This document shows, in pieces, positions 1 to 7,134 of a stretch of DNA of 10,589 nt. Numbering within the stretch: the stretch's first letter is position 1; each line of letters starts with the position of its first letter. The translations under genes and the position numbers were made by a program. This DNA is from Ruminococcus sp. (GTDB lineage Bacteria > Bacillota > Clostridia > Oscillospirales > Ruminococcaceae): NCBI GenBank assembly GCA_017544125.1, contig JAFYET010000248.1, positions 1 through 10,589 of the forward strand, given 5' to 3'. The notes under the pieces were generated by a model. The model was given only the letters and a program-made list of their open reading frames with translations. It did no database searches and had not been told where the DNA came from.

Positions 1-3000
1 TGAACAGTTGAATCATAATCAAAGCACGTTATTGCATAGCTTAATACACTGGAATGTAAAGTAAAAGTATTATTTCCGCCTTTATCCGAAATGCAGAATG
101 TATGCATCTTATCCATTTCTTTTGCACTGATATTTGACACCTTAATATAATACTTTTTCTTTACCGGATCATAATCAAGCTGAACCTCTTCACCGTCAAC
201 CATATACTTGTAATTGCTTCTGTCAATGCTATTATTCGCAAAGTTTACATATACTTTAAATGTCGTATCCTCTTCAAGCATTAACGAAGCAGTCGGTTTT
301 TTAACACCTTCAGGCAATGTTCCTTCGCTATAGCCCTTATAATCATTGCTGATATCAGATACTTTTACTGAAGAAGAATACTCACTTATCGACAAGTTTT
401 TATAATCACCGTATTTGAAGTAAATCTTTGCCGCAGTATAATAGTCATCCATAGCAGTTGCAAGAATCTTCATCTTTTCAGAACCACTGGCCTTTCGTCC
501 GTCAATATAACTCTTCATTGAATATGTAAAGCCATCAGCGTTAAATCTCGTTCCCGAAGTAGATTCAAGACTAACCTGCTCTTTTTTGCTGCTAAAGAAT
601 TTGACGGAAACAGCATCTGCATATTCCTTGGGTATTATATTATAAGTGAATACGTGTCTTCCTGTGCTTTCCTCATAATATGCATCAGAAACAAGCATAG
701 TAACAGTTTTATTAGCTGTTTCAAAGGTAGCATAAGCACCCTCGTCATTTAAGAGTTCCTGCGGTATTACTACCTTGAAATTAAGTCCTATCGCTCCGTC
801 AAGGCGTGCACGTGTAGCTTTGATAAGCACCGGCGCTACTGCAACTGTCCCGTTCAGCGTGCCCTTGAACTGTCCCTTGCCCTTTATCTGTACAGCCGCA
901 TTGCCTGCTGTGGTAACAGAATAATCGCTGGCAAACTCAAAATCAGTGCCGGCTGTGAGAATGTATTCCTTCTCGGTGCCGTTATCTGTATACTTGTATT
1001 TTAAGTGGATAGCCGACAGCGGTATAGCCGTTGCGCCGTCAGCCTTAAGAGCCACGGTATCGGCTGTGAGCACTGCATTGCCGTCTGACAGATCGACCTG
1101 GGTGATAGTTATCGCATCTGAGTCAACACAGGTCACATTATAGTTTGCAAGCTCTATTGTACCGTTTGCAGCAATAAACTTTTTCAATGTGTCATCAAAC
1201 GAGTAAGTCTCAGCTATCTGAGATATGATAGAAGCCGTCGTTGTTTCATCTTCAGCAAAGCTGCCGGTCGTTGCCGTCACTGAGGATACTGTCGTCGGCA
1301 GCGTGTCAAATAATGCACGATACTCGGTCTTCTCCAAAACAGGCTTAACGGTAACATCAAGTTTGGTGATAGTTACAGTGAATGTGCAGCTAAACGGCTT
1401 ATAGTTGCCGTCGCTATCTGTAACAACTACCTCGGCTACATACTTGCCTGCGTTCTTGGGGGCAGCAGTGAGCTTATCGCCCTTATAATCATCAGTTTCA
1501 GCGTTTTCATCATATTTCCAGAAGGTCATGGTCGTTTCGGGGGTTGTAATGCCACTTGCCTCAACAGTTATCCTGCTTGCAAGTGTCTCACCGTTATAGG
1601 AAACTTCACCGATATCCGAAGAATTAACTTCCGTGCCGTCAAACTTGACCGTAGTTATATCATTATCAGCCTGATTGATCCTCCACGCCTGCTGATATGT
1701 TCCCTTGAAGTTGCCCTTGCCCACTATCTTAGCATATAACGGGTCTAAATCATCGGAAATAGCATTTGTCCGCGAAATAGTTCCGCTCAGTGTGAAGTCT
1801 ATGCCTTGTGTGAGCGGGTACTTCTGATTATCGTCATCATAAAGAACATATGTCACGGGGTCTTGCCCGATTTTATTTGCTTCAACTCTGACCCTGTATT
1901 CTCTTCCGTTGTAGGGATACCCATCTGTATCATACGCAACAGCGGTGTAGTTATCATCATCAGCATTCTTGTTTTCGTATACAATGCTGATATTATCGCC
2001 TTTATTGCTGAGATCATACGGTGTTATGGTATCATAATAATGCTGTTTTTCTTTCGAGAGTGTTATCTCATAGTTGCCGTAGATATCCTGATATTCAGCA
2101 ATGTACTCTTTATCAAGAACTATCTCATACTCGCCTGCCGGAGATGTAGGGATTAGTTTATTAGTAACCTCAGTATCTTCGTCCAACTGAACAGAATACT
2201 CTTTATACATGAGGGTGTTTATCCAATCAACTTCAGTTAACTTATAAGTGCCATCATAATACAAATCGTCAGCAATATACCCTCTGCCATCACCTTCCGC
2301 CTCAACCTGCATTTCTATGGTTGGATCTAATGTGTTATCCACATCCAAACACGCCAAAAACTCCCTTGTATGCTCAACAGGAGTCAGCGTTACAGGTCTC
2401 TTTTCGATCTCGAAGATGCCATAGAGCGAAGTCTCCTCGAAGTTATCACCTGTCAGGGTAGCCTTTACTGCGTAGTAGCCTGCTTTCTTGGGCGCGCTGG
2501 TAGTATAAGTTAATGAGGCGTAATTTTTGCTTTCACTGTTATAAAACTCTTCATTTACTGTACAATAGCTATAAGACCACTGCGCATTTGCTATCTCATT
2601 AGCCAACGCCGTGTTATCTTTGGCTATTATGCTTACATCTGACGAGCCGTCAGTGTTATCATTATAGGTCTTTGCATCATATACCTTGTTATTTGCACTA
2701 AGAATCACAGCCTCCTCGATAGATTCGGCATCGGTCTTGCTGATAGACCAATTACCGACAAACTGACCGGTATAGTTGTTATAACCGTAAGCAATGAATT
2801 GATATCCACTCCTTACTGCCTTCTGACCATTGGTGTTTTCTTTGTAACTGTCATAATCTATTACAACATAATCGGTTGAAGCGGTGGGCTCATAGCTGCT
2901 TATTTCCTTATGTGAATTTATAGCTTCATCTCGCTCCTCAGTCCACTTAACATACAGATCATCAGCGTTGAGCTTAGTATTGCCATAATATATTTCTATC

Positions 3001-5027
3001 TCAGGCTGCTGCCTGCTGCCCGTATAGCTCTTGGGCAGTACCTTATATCTAATCCTATCGTCGTCGTCATCAACTTCTGTCCAGTCAAAGTCCGCAGACA
3101 CCTTATATGCGCCATTCAAACTCTTACTCTCTATCGTCCACTCCACATCTACAGATCCAGCACCCGATAAAGCATAGTTTCCGTCTGCGCTTGGGGCGAT
3201 AGTCGCTGTGTATGTGCCTGCATTTGTACCCTTGACCGTGCCTGTGAGAGCATAGTCATCTTCGGTGACAACTGCGCTGTCATTGTCTGCCGCAGGGTCG
3301 GTGGCTGTGAATGCCGCCGTCTGCTCAGACTTGTTGTAGGTAAGCGCATTCGGCGTGAACATACCCGCAAACGCCTCAGCCGTCATTGTCTTCTTCTCAA
3401 CTGTGAAGGTGTTTGCTGTGTCAAGCACAAGCTCGTAGTTGCCGTAGGCTTTCTTAGCATAATCAGAAAACTTGACAACGGGAATTTTATATACATTGTT
3501 CTTAGCTTTTGTAGTATTTAGCGAAGCAGAATTATCAGTCGAAAAAGCATAAATCGATATTCTGTTATTTTCCGTACTCATAGCAGCGAACCGGTAACTA
3601 ACACTCGCACTGCTGTTAGATTTGTCTACAAAAGCTATTATCAGATTCTTATTCAGATTAGTCCTTGTAAATGTCTTATCAAATACTATCCTGTTCCACC
3701 CGTTAGTAACCGACCAACTGCCGTCATAGACCTTAGTCATTGTGGAAACATCAATAGCATCTTTACTGTTAAATAATGTCTTGGTTGTCTCGGCTACATA
3801 GACCTCAATATTTTTGGTAAACTCACCGTCATTGGGCATATAGTAAGATGCATCAACGATATTGGTGATACCGCCAAGTTCTTCACTCGTATAGATAGAA
3901 GCAGATGCACTGTAATTATGCGATATACTTACAGGAATATCATAGTCCGAACTGCCTGAACTCTCATCGCCCACCTTTATTTCGGCAAAGTCAGCTGCAA
4001 ACTTATACCCATACTCACCCTGATCATTATCGCCGATATTGTTCTTGTCATAACCGGCTACCTCGATAAGGTTGCCAAGCGCTGCTCTGTCGCCGTCAGT
4101 GCCGATAAAGCCTCTGTCAGCCGCTACGCCCTCACTTCCTGCGACCTCATAGGTGTAGTCTATCGCCTTTGATTCATCATTATCACGCACGCCGTAGAGG
4201 GGGGCTGCGCCGTAAACCGTCGATGCGCCCGCCTTGGGTGTGACAGTGACCTTGCGCCTGTTAACTACCACATTAGCCAACGTCACCTCAGCGTACTGAT
4301 TTGAGGTATCATTGCGCAGGGTTATCTTTGCCGTGTATGTGCCTGCATCAACGATAGGCAGACCTGTGGCGTTGTCTGTTACGGTGATCACGGTATTAGT
4401 GTCTGATATCAGGCTTGCAGCCGCTGTTTCAGACTCAGCCGATATGGTAAAGTCGTCTTTTGTGAGTGCCTGACCGTCATAGACCTTGCCATTATCATAT
4501 TTATATGTGATGACGATCTGATCGCTCTGTATCTCTTGATAATCATTCCCGGGATCTGCTTCATGCACACCAAAGACAAAGCTTGTATCGTTAATAGCTG
4601 TTACTACAATACCGTCGGAAGTGTTTGTTGCTGCCAAGCGCTGATTATTGCTATCCTTAAGCTCGACCCAAACATCTTCGTTATCATAACGGTATAAGGC
4701 GTAATAATCGCCGTTGTCATTTTGGGCAATATCATTGTTCACTTCGTTATACCTGACCAGCGTATAAGTAAGCGGCTGAGTCGTGGGATTCAAAATCGTA
4801 TTATTATACGAATAACTGGAGCTTGCAGGCACAGTTATAGTATCCCCCACATTAAGCACGGGGGTGTCTACTGCAAGCGCACTTGCCGAATAATCGACCG
4901 CATTAACAACAGCTACCGAGCTGAGATACTCACCTATCGGCTGAACAGGCGCAGCACCGCTTATCACCAGCACTGCACAAAGCCCTGCGACCACACGTTT
5001 GAGGCTGTGCGACAGATTTCTTGCCAT
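1..5027 (-). CDS. Giant secreted multidomain surface protein with MBG/Ig-like repeats (C-terminus outside window)
   Basis: The reading frame is open without a stop from the ATG at 5027 to the left edge, at least 1675 codons; the C-terminus is missing, so anchoring (sortase, dockerin or other) cannot be judged. Residues 1-43 look like a signal peptide: basic start with KR at 10-11, hydrophobic core VVAGLCAVLVISGA, possible cleavage after VNA. The rest is beta-rich, acidic and Tyr/Asp/Asn-rich. MBG-like modules are recognised by GTYTAKI and GTYTATI strands near residues 225 and 605, by KVTVTP...YGAAP near 255, and by IVGKGNFKGT and IKGKGQFKGT later. Residues about 361-496 resemble a jelly-roll-like module common in Bacteroidales surface proteins (GWNRIVFDKTF, NLIIAFVD). 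From about 1405 a different C-terminal domain begins (LDGAIGLNF). The Shine-Dalgarno AGGGTGA lies 6 nt before ATG. Family knowledge suggests adhesion or glycan binding at the cell surface; the exact ligand is unknown. Confidence 0.9.
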   Translation of the reverse strand, partial: MARNLSHSLKRVVAGLCAVLVISGAAPVQPIGEYLSSVAVVNAVDYSASALAVDTPVLNVGDTITVPASSSYSYNNTILNPTTQPLTYTLVRYNEVNNDIAQNDNGDYYALYRYDNEDVWVELKDSNNQRLAATNTSDGIVVTAINDTSFVFGVHEADPGNDYQEIQSDQIVITYKYDNGKVYDGQALTKDDFTISAESETAAASLISDTNTVITVTDNATGLPIVDAGTYTAKITLRNDTSNQYAEVTLANVVVNRRKVTVTPKAGASTVYGAAPLYGVRDNDESKAIDYTYEVAGSEGVAADRGFIGTDGDRAALGNLIEVAGYDKNNIGDNDQGEYGYKFAADFAEIKVGDESSGSSDYDIPVSISHNYSASASIYTSEELGGITNIVDASYYMPNDGEFTKNIEVYVAETTKTLFNSKDAIDVSTMTKVYDGSWSVTNGWNRIVFDKTFTRTNLNKNLIIAFVDKSNSSASVSYRFAAMSTENNRISIYAFSTDNSASLNTTKAKNNVYKIPVVKFSDYAKKAYGNYELVLDTANTFTVEKKTMTAEAFAGMFTPNALTYNKSEQTAAFTATDPAADNDSAVVTEDDYALTGTVKGTNAGTYTATIAPSADGNYALSGAGSVDVEWTIESKSLNGAYKVSADFDWTEVDDDDDRIRYKVLPKSYTGSRQQPEIEIYYGNTKLNADDLYVKWTEERDEAINSHKEISSYEPTASTDYVVIDYDSYKENTNGQKAVRSGYQFIAYGYNNYTGQFVGNWSISKTDAESIEEAVILSANNKVYDAKTYNDNTDGSSDVSIIAKDNTALANEIANAQWSYSYCTVNEEFYNSESKNYASLTYTTSAPKKAGYYAVKATLTGDNFEETSLYGIFEIEKRPVTLTPVEHTREFLACLDVDNTLDPTIEMQVEAEGDGRGYIADDLYYDGTYKLTEVDWINTLMYKEYSVQLDEDTEVTNKLIPTSPAGEYEIVLDKEYIAEYQDIYGNYEITLSKEKQHYYDTITPYDLSNKGDNISIVYENKNADDDNYTAVAYDTDGYPYNGREYRVRVEANKIGQDPVTYVLYDDDNQKYPLTQGIDFTLSGTISRTNAISDDLDPLYAKIVGKGNFKGTYQQAWRINQADNDITTVKFDGTEVNSSDIGEVSYNGETLASRITVEASGITTPETTMTFWKYDENAETDDYKGDKLTAAPKNAGKYVAEVVVTDSDGNYKPFSCTFTVTITKLDVTVKPVLEKTEYRALFDTLPTTVSSVTATTGSFAEDETTTASIISQIAETYSFDDTLKKFIAANGTIELANYNVTCVDSDAITITQVDLSDGNAVLTADTVALKADGATAIPLSAIHLKYKYTDNGTEKEYILTAGTDFEFASDYSVTTAGNAAVQIKGKGQFKGTLNGTVAVAPVLIKATRARLDGAIGLNFKVVIPQELLNDEGAYATFETANKTVTMLVSDAYYEESTGRHVFTYNIIPKEYADAVSVKFFSSKKEQVSLESTSGTRFNADGFTYSMKSYIDGRKASGSEKMKILATAMDDYYTAAKIYFKYGDYKNLSISEYSSSVKVSDISNDYKGYSEGTLPEGVKKPTASLMLEEDTTFKVYVNFANNSIDRSNYKYMVDGEEVQLDYDPVKKKYYIKVSNISAKEMDKMHTFCISDKGGNNTFTLHSSVLSYAITCFDYDSTV

Positions 5028-5104
5028 ATTTTTCACCCTAACCTTTCGTTGAATAAATACTGTTTTTTCATAAAAAAACGTATAATACGCCATTATTATG
5101 TTTT

Positions 5105-5134
5105 ATTATACCACACCACCGCCCGCCCTGTCAA
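5105..5134 (-). promoter_or_regulatory. Sigma-A promoter of the giant surface protein
   Basis: On the minus strand a perfect -35 TTGACA (5129-5134) is separated by 18 bp from a perfect -10 TATAAT (5105-5110). The predicted transcript start near 5098 leaves a leader of about 70 nt before the ATG at 5027. The leader holds a CGTATTATACG palindrome (5079-5089) and a weak T/A-rich hairpin. Confidence 0.85.
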
Positions 5135-5168
5135 GTAAAAACACAGCTGTTGACAAACTCTCGGCATA

Positions 5169-5199
5169 CAAAAGCCCCCTGCACTTAGAGCACAGGGGG
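5169..5199 (-). terminator. Intrinsic terminator of the alpha/beta hydrolase gene
   Basis: On the minus strand a CCCCCTG/CAGGGGG stem (5193-5199 with 5175-5181) and 11-nt loop is followed by C and a TTTT run, 8 bp after the hydrolase stop codon. It separates the hydrolase transcript from the surface-protein promoter at 5105-5134. Confidence 0.85.
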
Positions 5200-5206
5200 T
5201 AATACC

Positions 5207-6010
5207 TTATGAAACAAGCTCGATTATCGCCTTGACCGTGAGCCTTCGCTGCTCCTCTGGGGATATATCGGCATCGCCGTCGCCGCTTTGCTTGCCGTAG
5301 CAGCCAAACTGCGCATGATTGCCGCCATCTATCACCAGCTCGGTTGTGTCATCGGGGAGGTTTTTGCGGTTATCACGGCAGCTGTCGAGGTCAAGCACCT
5401 TGTCATTCGTGCCGTAGACCGAGAGCACACGCTCATCATCGCCTATCCCGCTCACCGAGTATGCCGCCAGCAGTATAAGCCCGTCGAGCTTATCGCCGTT
5501 ATCGGCGCAGTAGTAGGCAGCAGCCGCGCCGCCCATTGAATGCCCTGCGATATACCAATGTTTATACTCATAAGAACCGATGATACTGTCGGCTTTATTC
5601 TTGCCGAGCAGGGCTATATTCAGCGGCATTTCGACCAGAAAGCAATCAGCGCCGCCTGCCGCTATCTCACACATTAGCGATGCATAAGCGCTTGCCTCGA
5701 CAAATGCCCCGGGGTAGAAGATTATGGCGGTATCGCTGCCACTCCCGTCAAAGAACCAGCCCGTGTCAGTCCTGGTAACGGTGACTTCGGGGGTGCCGTC
5801 AAGCGCACTCAGCGCCTCCGGCTCAGCGTGGTAGTAGCTGTTTATATTTATAACGACCACTGCGCCCAAAGCCACGGCAGTGAACGCTGCGCCCACAAGC
5901 ACACACGAGCGCTTAGTCAGCTTTTTTATGCGTGTTATCAAAAAGACCGCAAGCGCCCCAAAGCCCACGCAGCCGACAATGACCGCCGACATAACGAGCA
6001 GCCGAGCCAC
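5207..6010 (-). CDS. Membrane-anchored alpha/beta hydrolase
   Basis: A 267-residue serine hydrolase of the alpha/beta-hydrolase_5 type. Two hydrophobic segments at about residues 4-25 and 35-57 should anchor it in the membrane. The catalytic fold follows: FYPGAFV (98-104) at the likely oxyanion strand, nucleophile elbow GHSMGG with Ser158, acid Asp203 in GTNDKV, and His232 in GGNHAQFG, so the triad is complete. The substrate is unknown; members of this family are usually annotated as esterase- or lipase-like. I chose the GTG at 6010 rather than the upstream ATG at 6145, because a GGGGGTGG ribosome site sits 4 nt before the GTG and an extended -10 promoter (6041-6049) lies inside the 45-residue upstream extension. 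That extension also has no resemblance to the family. It is monocistronic, with its own terminator. GC content is clearly higher than in the genes to the right of 6350. Confidence 0.88.
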   Translation of the reverse strand: MARLLVMSAVIVGCVGFGALAVFLITRIKKLTKRSCVLVGAAFTAVALGAVVVININSYYHAEPEALSALDGTPEVTVTRTDTGWFFDGSGSDTAIIFYPGAFVEASAYASLMCEIAAGGADCFLVEMPLNIALLGKNKADSIIGSYEYKHWYIAGHSMGGAAAAYYCADNGDKLDGLILLAAYSVSGIGDDERVLSVYGTNDKVLDLDSCRDNRKNLPDDTTELVIDGGNHAQFGCYGKQSGDGDADISPEEQRRLTVKAIIELVS

Positions 6011-6014
6011 AAAA

Positions 6015-6022
6015 CCACCCCC
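6015..6022 (-). promoter_or_regulatory. Ribosome binding site deciding the hydrolase GTG start
   Basis: GGGGGTGG on the minus strand, 4 nt upstream of the GTG at 6010. The alternative ATG at 6145 has no comparable site, so this motif sets the start. Confidence 0.6.
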
Positions 6023-6040
6023 AACGACTTGATACACTAT

Positions 6041-6049
6041 ATTATAGCA
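6041..6049 (-). promoter_or_regulatory. Extended -10 promoter of the hydrolase gene
   Basis: The minus strand reads TGCTATAAT, a perfect -10 with the extended TGn element. No good -35 hexamer lies 16-18 bp upstream, as is usual for extended -10 promoters. Transcription would start near 6033, leaving a leader of about 23 nt before the GTG at 6010. Confidence 0.6.
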
Positions 6050-6285
6050 CTCATCTTGAGATGCGATATTTATATTTTGTAAAATTTTGTGATATGTCAA
6101 GGTTAATATTTCGTTAACCACCACCTCGTCGCAGCTGAGATACAAGCGTAGTATATAAGAATATTAAACCGGATATTGCGAAAATTTATGCGTGAACGGG
6201 CGGTTGAAAATTTGGTGCAATTAACAGTTTGCGCAGCAAATATTTGTGCAAATCAGAGAAATCAATAAATATGTCGTACAGACGC

Positions 6286-6309
6286 AAAAACGCCCGCAAA
6301 CAGGGCGTT
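6286..6309 (-). terminator. Intrinsic terminator behind the tRNA remnant
   Basis: On the minus strand the perfect 7-bp stem AACGCCC/GGGCGTT (6303-6309 with 6289-6295) with a 7-nt loop runs into a T-tract. It begins 15 bp past the CCA end of the tRNA remnant, as expected for the original terminator of that tRNA transcript. Confidence 0.85.
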
Positions 6310-6324
6310 CACGGGCATTCAATG

Positions 6325-6347
6325 TGGCTCCCCCTGTTGGACTTGAA
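6325..6347 (-). pseudogene. 3'-terminal fragment of a tRNA (probably tRNA-Asn), likely att site
   Basis: Read on the minus strand, 23 nt follow tRNA grammar exactly: T-loop TTCAAGT, T-stem 3' strand CCAAC, acceptor 3' strand AGGGGGA, discriminator G, then CCA. The five bases before the loop are TACAA rather than the GTTGG that the T-stem needs, so homology ends at the loop and no tRNA could form. The combination CCAAC plus an acceptor strand ending in A, then G-CCA, resembles bacterial tRNA-Asn. This is the normal footprint of a phage or integrative element that recombined in the 3' end of a tRNA gene; the intact gene should lie at the other end of the element, outside the window. The tRNA identity is less certain than the tRNA origin. 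Confidence 0.75.
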
Positions 6348-6374
6348 TTGTATTTCTTGATAACGGTGTTTTTT

Positions 6375-6432
6375 AACAGCTTTCACAAAAGCCCAAAATA
6401 TGGGAGCTTAGCGCATTTAAGGCAAAGCTGTT
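6375..6432. repeat. 9-bp inverted repeat beside the tRNA scar
   Basis: AACAGCTTT (6375-6383) and AAAGCTGTT (6424-6432) are perfect inverted copies 40 bp apart, between the tRNA remnant and the 10-bp repeats. It could be a recombinase or excisionase site, or part of a hairpin; nothing proves a role. Confidence 0.4.
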
Positions 6433-6440
6433 TTGCTTAA

Positions 6441-6470
6441 CTTTTAATGGGTTTTAATGACTGATAATGA
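6441..6470. repeat. Three 10-bp phased repeats next to the tRNA scar
   Basis: Three consecutive 10-mers, CTTTTAATGG, GTTTTAATGA and CTGATAATGA, share a TNNTAATGR core at one helical turn spacing. Phased short repeats within about 100 bp of a tRNA-borne core site are what arm-type binding sites of tyrosine integrases look like. No such integrase is in the window, so the role is inferred. Confidence 0.45.
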
Positions 6471-6577
6471 CCAAATAAAGACTAATATTATGGTGTGTTC
6501 CGAATAAGTCAGCATACGAAATAATGATAAATGTGCAAATATAACAATATATCACATTCTCGATTTTTTAAAACTCC

Positions 6578-6880
6578 CTACATAATAACACCTATGAATG
6601 GCGTTTCATCATCAATCCTTCCTATTCGGTCAAACATAAACACAAGAAGTATATCGAACTCTTTGTTGAGAGCCGCAGCCTTTAAGTCCTGTATAGCATC
6701 TCTGTCGCTTGCCGATACCTTGAACCCCGACACACCTTTTTCGAGAAACTCCTTGCCGATAGTCCAGCCCATACGGTCTGCAAACTCGTGACAGGCTTCC
6801 CTCTGCATAGGGATATCGTCCTTTGTCTTATCGACCTGCTGCTTGGTTGAAACTCTGTATAATGTATAAACTGTATTCAT
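6578..6880 (-). pseudogene. Truncated large serine recombinase (catalytic N-terminal part only)
   Basis: The first 95 residues match the resolvase/invertase catalytic domain of large serine recombinases from Firmicute integrative elements: YRVST with the nucleophile Ser11 and Arg9, a KGVSGF segment (48-53), and DRIGR (84-88). After DETPF (91-95) the family continues with several hundred residues of recombinase and zinc-ribbon domains; here the frame reads IGVIM and stops. No continuation is visible in the other minus-strand frames below 6578, so this is a deletion or insertion breakpoint near 6595 rather than a simple frameshift. The 5' end is intact: GGAGG lies 8 nt before the ATG and a near-consensus promoter is at 6983-7011, so a 100-residue fragment may still be made. 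It cannot bind its att sites without the lost C-terminal domains. No terminator is seen after it. Confidence 0.85.
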
Positions 6881-6982
6881 TACGATTACCTCCGATTTCA
6901 GATTTTTATTCTAATATCGGTAAAGCAATCGTTAATTACAAATCCAATAGGGATATTCAATTGTCAAGCTGCCTTTAATAAT

Positions 6983-7011
6983 AGTATAGCACAGCTCAAA
7001 TGATTTGTCAA
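6983..7011 (-). promoter_or_regulatory. Promoter of the recombinase remnant
   Basis: On the minus strand TTGACA (7006-7011) is spaced 17 bp from TATACT (6983-6988), and TGC before the -10 gives an extended element. The leader of about 95 nt to the ATG at 6880 contains a weak CCGA/TCGG inverted repeat close to the ribosome site. Confidence 0.8.
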
Positions 7012-7067
7012 CGATTTAAAGCGTGAAACTGATATTATAAATTTTTTCTGAACAATGCTGTCTAAGC

Positions 7068-7096
7068 TTGATTTTTATTCCAATTTCGACTATAAT
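7068..7096 (+). promoter_or_regulatory. Promoter of the ATPase-DUF5714-fusion operon
   Basis: TTGATT (7068-7073), a 17-bp spacer and a perfect TATAAT (7091-7096). It is divergent from the recombinase promoter, about 57 bp away. The predicted start near 7103 leaves a leader of about 30 nt before the ATG at 7135. Confidence 0.75.
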
Positions 7097-7134
7097 AATA
7101 TTGTATATTAAAATAGCCGAAAGGAAAATGATCA

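Larger units (their letters stand above)
6146..6577. other. Intergenic scar region without a credible gene
   Basis: No credible coding sequence is visible here. The stretch holds, from left to right, AT-rich sequence (6146-6285), an intrinsic terminator (6289-6309), a tRNA 3'-end remnant (6325-6347), a 9-bp inverted repeat (6375-6383 with 6424-6432) and three 10-bp phased repeats (6441-6470). The short open frames lack ribosome sites and family resemblance. Confidence 0.7.

Noticed and set aside
1806..2156. Hydrophobic plus-strand open frame resembling a membrane protein
   Set aside because: It is antisense to the continuous surface-protein frame; the hydrophobicity comes from complements of Asp/Asn/Tyr codons.
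3058..3075. GTC/ATC triplet run like a microsatellite
   Set aside because: It only encodes a VDDDDDR stretch in the surface protein; too short to count as a repeat locus.
5081..5086. TATAAT on the plus strand, possible rightward promoter
   Set aside because: It is half of a palindrome in the surface-protein leader and no -35 or gene follows on that strand.
4722..5138. Plus-strand open frame of 138 codons
   Set aside because: It lies antisense to the signal-peptide end and promoter of the surface protein and has no family resemblance.
6011..6145. N-terminal extension of the hydrolase from an ATG at 6145
   Set aside because: It contains the extended -10 promoter, is not hydrolase-like, and the GTG at 6010 has a much better ribosome site.
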